Origin: Sinohyriopsis cumingii
Taxonomy: Eukaryota; Mollusca; Bivalvia; Unionida; Unionidae
NCBI GenBank assembly: GCA_028554795.2
Contig: CM068825.1
Span: 95,473,451-95,537,450 of the forward strand
Direction: 5' to 3'
DNA: 64,000 nucleotides
Shown: piece by piece, positions 22,719 through 34,700 of the stretch
Position numbering within the stretch: the first letter of the stretch is position 1
Layout: every line of letters begins with the position of its first letter
Position numbers and translations under genes: made by a program
Notes under the pieces: generated by a model
Databases searched by the model: none
The model's input: only the letters and a program-made list of their open reading frames with translations
Told to the model about the DNA's origin: nothing

Positions 22719-25700
22719 CTGAAAAACAAAAGAATGCAGTTTTAACAGTAAAACCCTTTGATAACCCTCAAACTGAGACCCTCCACAATAAACATACCTG
22801 GTCAGTAAAAGCAGTTATTCTTTAAAATTAAACCACCTCCCAGTCTTGTCACTCTCCTCCAGTCTGATCACCTGCTTTACCATATTTATTTGATAATAAC
22901 CCCATGCCATGCCCATCCAATATTTTTACAAAATGTTTGGCAAATATTTAAGAAAGATACCATAATTCTACTCATAAACACATCCACTAATTTATGACAA
23001 ATTTACTTTGCTGGCCCTTTGGGTTTATTACAGGAGAAATGCCATAATTTGAAGATTTAAATGACCTACAAAACTGATGACTTTCTTCTAATGCTATTAA
23101 TTACATATATTATCCAAACGATTGTTTCAGTGTGTTTGAATGCTCATCTACGTTCAATTGGGACTTTAGCATCATTTGTCTAATACTTTCTGTAAACATT
23201 GGTGAAAATTTCTGTTAAGTGGTTTACTGGGATAAAGATGATTACAAGTTTTCTATTTTTAGTAATTGTGGCCATATCTGATGGCAGAATGGCATAATTT
23301 GCACAAATCTGAATGCCCTTTGTGCCAGGTTGCTCTTTATCACAAATGTACTTAAAGTTTGTTGAGTGGTTGATAAGATTGGCATCATTAGTTCAAATTC
23401 ATGCTAGGATGCTGTCAAATTTTATAAGATTCATCTAAGCACTTTCAAAAACAAATCATTCAACAATTTTTCTTTTTTTGATAACATGACCATATTTTTA
23501 AAAATGAATCAATTAACAATTGTTCTGTTTCTAGAAACAGGGGCCATATTTTATAGCAGAATGGCATCCTTTTTTCAAATTAAAAGGAGACTTTATCTAA
23601 AATTAGTCAGATTCCGCAGATCAAATGTTTTTCAATATTTATTAATGGTGACCATATTTGACGATATATTTATATCTAGTGAACAAATGTGAAAGGCCTT
23701 GATACTAGAATGTTCCTGTAAAATCAAGTGCAAATTAATCAAGTGGTTTTTAAAAAGAAGTTGTAAATAACAGCTGTGAATGGATAATGACTTACGTAAA
23801 ATAGTCAGAGGACCACACCATAAACTCATTTGGCCTTATGGCCACACCATAAACTCATTTGGCCTTATGGCCAGCTGAGATTAAAACAAAAGAAAAAGCA
23901 TTCTGAGAAAAAGCCATAATTTACAAGTTAACAAAGTTTTAAACTTTTAAAATAGCAGTGAACACCTGTGATATATGGGCTATTAATTTAATGAAAGATT
24001 TCCAATCTCTGTGACAGCAAAGGATATAATTTGATGTGGGCACACATGTACATGCAGTGACAGGTGACGGAAGTTTGGAATAAACATGACACCACTCTCA
24101 AAGAAAGAAAAGAATGAGAATTCCTTTTAATATACCATATATTTAGATGAGAAAACTGCCAAGTACTGCTTACTCACATTAAAGACAATGTGTAGGTTCA
24201 ATGGGAAATGGGTTGGGTTCCATTTTTGTAGGAAGACTGAGGACTACAAAGAAGGGGAAAACCCAAAAGCTAACACTTATAAACTAAAACCCTACATATA
24301 CATGGCTTGAAACCAAATAATAAAAGACAGAGATAAAACATTACGATATACTGTGAATTTATTTGAAAGACAAAACATAAAGATGTACAGTAAATTTATT
24401 TAACGATAAAATAAAAAGATGCACAGTGAATTTATTCAAGATGAAACATAAAGATGTAGAGTGAATTTATTTAAAGAAAAAAAAACATAAAGATGTACTA
24501 TGAATTTATTCAAAGATAAAACAAAAGATCTGTCAATTTATGTAAAATATACAACATAAAGAAGTACGTGTAATGTGAATTCATTTAAAATAAAGTATAA
24601 AAAAATGTACTGTGCATCTATTTAAAGATAACACATAAAGAAAATGCACTCTGAATTAAATTAATTATTTTTGTGGTTATCAGCTACATTGTTTAGTGAA
24701 TAATTATACTGGCATATTTACATATTTCAGTTGTACTGAGGTTCATGGTTATGCATCTGGGTCCTACCCTAAGGGAGCAATGATAGCTGAGTTGGTAGAA
24801 CACTGGACATGTAATAAAAGGGTAGTGGGTTCAATACCCACCCAGGCCTGCACTCTGAATTTAATTATTTTTGTGGTTATCAGCTACATTTTTTAGTAAA
24901 TACTTATACTGGCATATTTACTGGCTGCCTCTGCATATCCAAGGAAAAGGCACTTAGCTCTCATTTCCTCTGCATACTATAGTCATGCATAAACCCCATT
25001 CAGCTGTGAAAACCAACCATCAACAACAAGATCCCACTTTCTTCATAGATGCCTCAGTGCTTATTGTGTGTTTCAATTCACGATTCAAAGACACCACACA
25101 ATCCATGATAATAAGATTGGTATCTCACAAACCACAGTAACATTTCATTTCTAGAACTTATCATACTGAAAATATAACCAAACAAATAATAAAAGTATAT
25201 GTAAAATAGCATACTGTCTGCAACATAAAAGAAACAAGTTATGATTGCAGTCTAGAACTACTGTTGATGTGATGACTGGTTTAGCACACTCAATTTATTG
25301 GAGCTCGACAGCAAACAAATTTAGAGTACCGTAAATGCATATTCCAATATTACACTCAGTGAGTAATGTCATTTATCCAATTTTTCAGGCCATCAAAAAA
25401 TAATTTTTTAGCATCTTGATAATTTGTTTGCAAATTAAAATTATCATTTTAACGAACATCTTGTCTGGAAAATTAATATCTTTATTGCATACTGGTGTGC
25501 CTGGTATACTCAGTGCCAGTTAGACGTAGCTAGGACAACTAGGCTGTACATGATCATGTGTTTGTTTGATTCTGGTGTTATATAGCATAGCAGCACAAGT
25601 AGGCTGTTTAGTGCTAAAGCAATTGGAGAAAAGTGCCTTGCCCAAGGACATATCATGGTAACAAACTCAGGATGATCTGATGAACAATTCAAACCTGAAC

Positions 25701-28700
25701 CCCATTCAGCTGTGAGTCTGGCTTGCTACTGAGTCACCATAGCACCCATTTCCATTTGTCACCTCTTACAACATGCAAGATGACATATCAGGCCGATTCT
25801 TGTTTGTCTGTTTGTTCATGTAGATATGTGGAGCTAAGTGTGCAAAAAGGTCTAGCTGTGATAGACATGTTTCCAACTCAGTTATCTTCATGAAATCCAC
25901 CTTTCATGCATGTGTCCACTGATGCAAAATAACAGTGCAAGTAAGGAGAACTGATGGGAATCATTCTCAAAACCTGATGACCTCTATATATAGGAAAAAA
26001 AGTATGGTCTGATTCTTAATCAACATGTACTGAAAGAAAACCTATTTTTCCTCTCTCCACATACTAGCTCATGACAAGAAACTGCTTATACAAAGTAACC
26101 AAGTGGCAAGAATACAGTGATCCCTTGATCCCATTGAGAAATATATACCGTATATATTCACATATAAGCCAAATAATTTAGGAAAATATAAAGGCCCAGA
26201 ATACGGGGGTGGGGTGGGGGGGTTTCAGCTTATCTGCGGGCCAATGTCTAAACTTGACAGCTTTTATGTCTTTTTGTTACTACTGTAATGGTTGTTAATT
26301 TGTGGACATGAAACACTAGTTTTTTCCATGTCTTAAGACATAAGCATGTAAAAAAGTTAACTTACGGTTAACCGACAATTATTAAACTATTGAATCACGC
26401 ACTCACGAGTTATTCATTTTCAATGATATAAGTGATCCTACATATGGAGGTAATATTTTTAAAAAGGTACGCAGGTTTAATTGTATATAACCAGCATAAT
26501 TTATATGTTCACAAAGAGTGGTAATAATACAGGCTGAAATTCTCATATAGATCAACTAAGATCAACATCAATCAATTTTAGTGTTGTGTTTTGGCTGAAC
26601 AAACATCATAACTTTCCACACAATGTAAAGCTTGATGTTTCAGCGTCTCCTATGTTGAAAGTCGGCAAATTTGTCTTTCATTTTGTGATAGCAGAAACAG
26701 GCCAGTTAATCATTAAAACCCAGAAACTGGCTTGTGTTAAGAAGGAATTCTGACCGGTAACTATACTAGTTCATTGATGTGTAATTGCATTTTAATCCAA
26801 AATATTAGCACGATTACCATAGTTTTGTAAAACGGGGTGTAAGGCATACCTATGAACTTTTCAAAAGCCTAGTAGGGAGACTGAATAAAAAAAAAGAGAT
26901 TGGGACCTAAAATCAGGAGGTTTTTGGTGGCATTTTTAAAGTCTTGTTTTCACTAAATATTGATCGATCTTCCTGGTCCAATATAAGTGAAATTTGCAAA
27001 AAGACTCGCCATTTCTCCATGTGACGCACCCTATTTTCCCCCTGGACATGCCCTATTTTCATATTCTAGTCAGCTATGGTCAAACGGCACATTAGCTAAA
27101 GATTAGTCTTAAATAAACAAGCAGGAAAGCCAATCATGACTAATTAAAAGTTAATCCTTATCGATGCAACTATTTTGTGAAAACGACTGGTCCTCCGTCA
27201 TAATTCAAAGAAACCACATTCTACACTATTGTGTGTTATGTAAGCACCAGCAATTGATTGGCATATAAAGGATTCCCAATTCTGTTGAACTAATGGTACC
27301 TAAGTAGGCAGTCTCATGGTATTTTCCCCTTGTTGTATATCCAACCATATTCCCTTATTGTCAATTCATAAAGCATTTAGTATTGTTTACTGTAAAACAT
27401 GTATTCTGAATTAGTTTTTTGAGGACATATTGGCTGCATGGTATCTATTTTCATTCTTTCTTTCAATTTAATGATGGTTATTAACATTGGTATATACAGT
27501 ATAAAAAAGTCAGGTGTTCACTCGTGTAAATTTCTTTCGTGGGAATGGCGGTATAACATATGGAGTTACAGCATTCGTAGTGATCATTCTAGGGATTGAA
27601 ATTAATTGTGGATGATTTTATTGTTGTGAATAATTTGTTTGTTCTGGTTTAATTTTTTATTTTTTTATTGTTGTAGAGGTAAAAAAATATCATTAACTTA
27701 CATGAATGTTTAAACTTGACATTCTTTCTAGTAAAGTAATTATTTCATCACAACAATAATTTACAGGTGTAGAACAGAACATGTAGAACTTTTCTTGTTT
27801 AGAAGAAATGAAAGTCGAAGTAATAATGTAATAATTGGGAGTTCTCTGCAAAAATCGTAATATATGAAATCGGGAGGTAGGCATGGAGTGCCCCCAAAGT
27901 CGTGAGTTTTTTTTTTCTTCATCTAGGCATGAAAACTGACAGGTACTATATAGTGTAAGGTTGCTTACACCAAAGCAAACTACAACTCAACTTTTAAGGT
28001 ATTAGCACAATTTTCAAAGCATTATTTCTGAAACTTCATTATTGTATTTTGGTGATATTGTTAAAGTTTAGCACAATGGTGCCCATGATTCAACTCCAAG
28101 GGATGTACTTAATTCAGTGAGTAATCAAACCTATAAAAATGAACATGTGGTGGTGCCATTATGTAAATACGTTCAGTAGCCTAACTGCGAGCGTTGAATT
28201 GAACTGTATTGTTGTTTGTTCAGTTGTCATACTGGGATTACATTTTAATGAGTTAGGTATTTACAATTTCAAAGCAAAATAAAAACATAATTACCAGTGC
28301 ACTGATATAAAATGTCCAATGCAGTAATGCATAACAAACAATCAAGTCAAAAGGGAGAGGTAGTGTTACAGCAACTCATGATTGCTAAATTCTTGTTATC
28401 GTTCAATCAAATTAAACACAAATCTAAATTAGGCAGAAACGATAAGAAAACAGAAAATTAAATTACTTTTCAAACAAGTTTATACTATTTCTTTTTAATA
28501 ATCAGGCACGTCAACCTCAAGGTAAGTATACATGTATTTTTTTTCAAATATAAGCTTGCCTAAATAAATGCATTTAAAATTTACCTTGTGCATCTTGAGA
28601 TGTTTCAGAATTGTGGGTCAGCTTATACTAGGGTCATGCACTTTTTAGTGTTTATATCTGTTCAGTTTGGGAGTCGGCTCATACGTAAACGGGCTTATAC

Positions 28701-31700
28701 GCGAGTATATATGGTACCTTCAGCTTTGGATACCTTCCAGTTTCTGGTTCTGTGACACAGCACAAAGATAGAGCAAGAGTATCATGTATGGCACATTATA
28801 AACTTGTCATCAGTAATGTGCCACCCAAGGAAGCATTGCCCCAGATGTGAATCTGTGACATGTAGATGCATTTATGTGCCTTTTACCATAGAGTGTGCAG
28901 TAAAAGGCATTAATCTCTTTAGTTATTACCAATGTACACATCTGTGCGTCCAAACCATGCTGCAAGACTGGTAGAATGCAAGTGTTATATAATTGGACCT
29001 TTATAACAGGTCTAATCATTAAGCAACAGATGTATCCATCCAAGGTTTTCATGCAGAGATGAGTGATTTTGATGCAGTACCTAATCTGTGGTTCTGCGCT
29101 CCAAAACTATGAAGTGAACAGCAAAGATACATAAACAAGTCCAGTATCTCAACCTTGTGCTCCTGTTGTGTTTTCGCTGACAAGATGATCTGTTGACAAG
29201 TTGTTGGATTTTTGTCAGTAGATCTGGTTTTGTGTTTTTTGCCATCCAATTTTAAGCCTGAGGTTGATCAAACATGATGTCTAGGCTGTACAGTAAGATC
29301 AGGCATGATGTCTAGGCTGTACAGTAAGATGAAGCATGATGTCTAGGCTGTACAGTAAGATCAAGCATGATGTCTAGGCTGTACAGTAAGATCAAGCATG
29401 ATGTCTAGGCTGTACAGTAAGATCAGTTGCAACTCTAACAATAGAGCAATGTCATCAGCATAATCATGGTCAGTAAAACTTTGGTCATCTGTGCTTGAAC
29501 CAAGCTGTCCTGTCCATGCCATTCATTCCAGTGTCCAGTCTGTTGGAGGCAATAAACTATTCTGGGCAATGGAACATCCCTGTCAAATTCCACTGTTGCT
29601 ATGAAACTAGCATGAACATTTACCATTGACTCAAACTCAGCTGATGGTGCCAGTATAGATGGTTTTAATTTTGGATCTTTTAACATTCAAATTCCATTTG
29701 TTATCTGCAGGTCCTCTATATTTACTTGTTAAATGGTTATAATCTCTCACTGTTTCCAGTTGTTTCTCTTTAGCAAATATAACAAATGTTTGTTGAATTA
29801 AAACGTTTATCATCTTCCCCTGTGAACACCACAGGTTTTGCATAATTCTGTCTTAGAAGCCAATACACTAACTTTGCTATCTTACCCAAATCATTATAAA
29901 ATACCTGAATACAATCACTACCTGTGTAAACTACTGAATTATATTCTTGTAGGCTGATTTGAGGTACAAACACAACCCTGAAACTATGCTGAACTATTCT
30001 GATAGTACAGTAAAACCCGTCTTAAGCAACCTCTGCTATGAACAACCACCTGTCATTCATGACAACAATCATCAAGCATGGAATAATTTTATTATATAAA
30101 TCTACTGTTGTGAGTGATCCACTACAGAATACAACCAGCAACCATGACTTTCAGGCAATATAAGTGAATTAACCTTGCTATGAATGACTACAATGCAAAA
30201 ACAGATAAACACAAATGACCTATTTTAATCCTTTATAACCATGACTGCTTCGGAGGATCTGCAGACAAAGTGCGGATTATTCTAAAGAACACTGCTATAA
30301 ATGAGTATTTAACAAGAATGAAGATAAACACACTGACCTTTTAACTTAATCCTTGGTACACATGATTGCTTCGGAGGGTTTGTTCTAAACAAAGCAAAAC
30401 TTGAGTTCAGCTATATGTTCATGAATCCTACCAGTCATGCAAGAAGTACTGTCTGCTACAGACCATAAACCAGACTAAAGTGAATCACACTAACTACCAA
30501 TGTAATAATGAAGACATAAACCAGACTAAAGTGAATCACACTAACTGCCAATGTAATACTGAAGACATGAACCAGACTAAAGTGAATCACACTAACTACC
30601 AATGTAATACTGAAGACATAAACCAGACTAAAGTGAATCACACTAACTGCCAATGTAATACTGAAGACATAAACCAGACTAAAGTGAATCACACTAACTA
30701 CCAATGTGATACTGAAGACATGAACCAGACTAAAGTGAATCACACTAACTACCAATGTGATACTGAAGACATGAACCAGACTAAAGTGAATCACACTAAC
30801 TGCCAATGTAATACTGAAGACATAAACCAGACTAAAGTGAATCACACTAACTACCAATGTGATACTGAAGACATGAACCAGACTGAAGTGAATCACACTA
30901 ACTACCAATGTAATACTGAAGACATAAACCAGACTAAAGTGAATCACACTAACTACCAATGTAATACTGAAGACATGAACCAGACTAAAGTGAATCACAC
31001 TAACTACCAATGTAATACTGAAGACATGAACCAGACTAAAGTGAATCACACTAACTACCAATGTAATACTGAAGACATGAACCAGGCTAAAGTGAATCAC
31101 ACTAACTACCAATGTAATACTGAAGACATGAACCAGACTAAAGTGAATCACACTAACTACCAATGTAATACTGAAGACATGAACCAGACTAATGCACATC
31201 TCACTAACTACCAATGTAATACTGAAGACATGAACCAGACTAATGCACATCTCACTAGCACTGTGATAATGAAGACATGTAAATCCCCATTATGATTTAC
31301 CATTCCTTCTTCAAAGGGTGCTGTTAAGGATGCACATAGCCAGTTTGATGGTTCATTTTGAATTTTTTAAAATCTTTGGCAAGAAATATACAACCCAAAT
31401 AGTGTCATAATTAGAAACCTTCACTGTAACAATCAAGAATGTTGTTTGTCACTGGAGTCATTCGATAATATCTGTGGCGAACAAAGTCTTTGTCTTTGTC
31501 ATTATTAAGTAATTATCGTTTTTCTGACTTGACTGTATCTGTCAAAAGTTTGTGTTATTGTTGCCTTTTGATGTTACAGTCACTAAAAAAACAACCACCA
31601 GACATTTGTTCATTATAGTGCAGGCAGTTACATGATTTGTTATCGAGTTAATCTCTTTGTCTTCAGTGAATGAATCCTTAGTTGTTTTTAAATTTTTTAT

Positions 31701-34700
31701 TTCATTCATTGGTAAAGTACATATTGTTATGTATATCTAAATTCTGTGTTTAACTTTTATCCAATGCTGTAGACTGTATGAGTCATTTGTAACCAACATA
31801 TTACATAGCTAACTTTTTTGCATGATTCTATTACATTAAAATCATATTTGTGAACATATTTACTTGGATCTGAGATCAGGACATTGGATTTTCCCTTGGA
31901 AAAACCATAGTCTACCTGATCTTTGTAAGCTAGTTTGCTAAAATTTAAGTAAACACAGGTCTGATATTGTTCACAAATTTGATGCCATTGAAAATGACCC
32001 AAGTCCAAAGGCATTTTGTTGTGTAGTAAGTCAGGTAACAGTCTGGATATAAATTTGAAGTAAACAAAATTATTTAATTCCTATCTTAACATCAGTCTCT
32101 TGTGGAAATTTTAGTTGTGTTCAGTTATAATTTGAAGATGATTTATTTAAGTTATTCAATGGAATTACAAAAGAACTTACTGATGTTTGGACTAAATCAA
32201 TATTTTGGGATTATTGTGAATTCATTCAAGGGCATTCTGGATTGTTACCACATCAGTTCATTCAAGGCTAATGGCACATCTGTGCATTCAACACTGAAAT
32301 TCATTTGGAACACTACATTTTTGGACTTGTGATAGAACTTTTAGGACTATTTGGGATTTAATTCACAATACTGCAAATTCCTTTAAATTTTCACTTTGTG
32401 ATCTATAGAATTAAAGTATTTCTTGAATTTTACTAAACTTGCCTTTTTTCACTTTTTTTAGGTTGTATTTCTGTTTCCTAGTTTAAGACAATAGAGTCAT
32501 AACAATTTAACTTTCATATTTTATCAAAGCCTGATCAAGACCACTGATTCATACACAGGGTTAGTAAGTGTTATCGTCCATTTAGATAACTGTGCAATTC
32601 AAGTTCTGCATTTGAAGTAACTCTGAAATGTATCGACATGTGAAGTTAACTTATCGACAGGTTTAATAAATATCACCTTAATTTATATTGCAATTTATTT
32701 ACACCTAACCTACAAATATAAATATGAACATTGTACAATAGATGTAAATCTTTATTGCTATATAAAATTAATTTGAGTATATTTTAATGAGAACTGTGAA
32801 AAAACAATAAAATGCATGTCCAAGAATTGTGGTCATTTTTCCTTCTTAAGCCCTGTTGAATTCTGACCCTGAAAACTATCATCTTGCACAATCCTGTTAT
32901 GAAGGACCACCTATCCTGAGTGATCATTTTTGTGGAGTGGGGGTGGGGGTGTACAAAGAGTTGTCTGTCTGGACAGGTTTAACTGTACAGGATATTTCAG
33001 ATTTGTTCAGTACATCTTTCTACATGACACTGTCTCTTTGCTTGTGCTCTGCACAGACTCTGTCCTTCACACCTCTAACACTAGGAAACCATAATAAACA
33101 TTTTATTTAATGAACTGTATATGCATGTATACAAGATGTCAAAATCAGTCATGATATTTTTTGGTAAATCAAGGTATTAATGACAAATGTCTTATATGGT
33201 TTGCAATGTTTCATACTTACCCTTGAATTAATGTCCATTTAACAATGTTTCATTTTTTCTTTGGCTCAGTGTCAGTTGGTATAGTCTACTGGTTTCAACA
33301 CTTTTCAAAAAAGGGAGTAGCATGCTGGCAGTTGGCATGCTTGATAATTTTACCTATGCCTATTTTGACATAACTATTTCAGTCTGCATGATACCTAATC
33401 AATGTCTTCATATTACCATTTGTTCAATTTTGTTCTGTCATTGCATTTGAGTTATTTTCCTCCTTTATTGACTTGCTTTGAACAGATGTTGACTTCCCTT
33501 GTCATGCGGTTGACATTAATAGCAATCAGAGTGCAAGACTTAATACAATGCCCCAAACTATCACTATCAACAATATTAGTACAACAGTATTTACAGCGAA
33601 AAATGAAGTGATTTTATTTTGTTCCAGATATAATTTTAAGGTAACACTTCATAAATTATCTCTTTTATAATTTCTTTATAAAATCTTTGTGGATACTGAC
33701 TACATCAGTTTTGCCATAGGAGCTCATGCTTGCTGGAAGATGCCAACCAACTATGTCAATCTTATGGGCCATGGGTTTGTGGGTTTTGTTTAAAGTGTGT
33801 ATGATTTTATGGGCCATGAGTTTGTGGATGTTGTGGATTGTGGGTTTTGTTTAATGTGTGTATGGCCTTTTGGACCATAGGTTTGTGGGTGTTGTGGATT
33901 GTGGGTTTTACTTTAAGTGTGCATGGCTTTATGGGTCATGGGCTGCAGGTGTTGTGGATTCTGGGTTTTGCTTAAAGTGTGTTTGGTTTTATGGGCTACT
34001 TGTGGGATTCTTCTCAGCTGTTTCCAAATGATTCACATCACACTTAGATTGATCTTTATATCAAAGTAGGGTGGGCAGGATTTTTGTTTAGTTTATTACA
34101 TTCTGTATAAATATTTGGAACTTTAGACAATATTTTAGAAACCATATGTCTGTTTCAAGTTTTTCTAAAGCATAAATTAATACATGTATTTAATAACTTT
34201 TTCATGTTGTTCTCTCTTCCGAATGGTATAAATTTTTAATCATTTCTAATTTACTTTATCTGCAAACTGTTGATTATTAAACTATTTGATATATAAAGTG
34301 AGATGTATAATAAAAGTGAGTATCAGTAATTGTCATGTACCCGGTATTTGTTAATCTGTCTTTATTAATTTCTTATGAAGCTTTATGCATATTTAAGATG
34401 ATTTTCTATGCTTAATTAGATCTATTTGTGTCTTACTATTTTTTTCTTATTGCCATATTTTAAAATTTATATTGTGCATTCTTTTTAAACTTTCAATTCT
34501 TTTCATGATGTACAGTGTAAATTTGACTCTAGTTTAATTCAACACCTCATAAACAATCCAAGTTGTTGTAAGTGTTACCCTCATTGGCTTGACGTTCTCC
34601 ATTCAATACAACTAAACCACCACTTTAAAAATATAATTTATTATTTTTATAAGATATAGTACCACATTGTCCAAGTCACTGTGTTAACCTAACCAACTAG

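Larger units (their letters stand above)
30008..32985. mobile_element. TA-flanked DNA element, about 3 kb, carrying a 51-bp minisatellite
   Basis: Left end CAGTAAAACCCGTCTTAAGC; right end on the complement CAGTTAAACCTGTCCAGACA. TA lies immediately outside both (30006-30007 and 32986-32987). CAACCACCTGTCATTC-like sequence inside the left and GGTGGTCCTTCATAACAGG inside the right extend the weak inverted similarity. No transposase was recognised. It is also possible that two independent single-ended repeats face each other. Confidence 0.55.

Noticed and set aside
22427-22729. A 100-residue stand-alone protein starting MFFRRLLQMG
   Set aside because: Only the middle (22547-22718) is a TTC8 exon; the ends read through splice sites into intron.
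24772-24848. tRNA gene with anticodon loop
   Set aside because: The acceptor stem does not pair and SINE-like body sequence follows.
29266-29420. CRISPR-like regular repeat
   Set aside because: Units are contiguous with no spacers; this is a minisatellite in a eukaryotic intron.
30456-31295. Two long open frames on opposite strands (264 and 271 residues)
   Set aside because: Both are readings of a 51-bp minisatellite; unit differences are mainly amino-acid changing and no exon context exists.
31757-32014. An 85-residue open frame
   Set aside because: No known motif; possibly chance in AT-rich DNA inside a transposon-like element.
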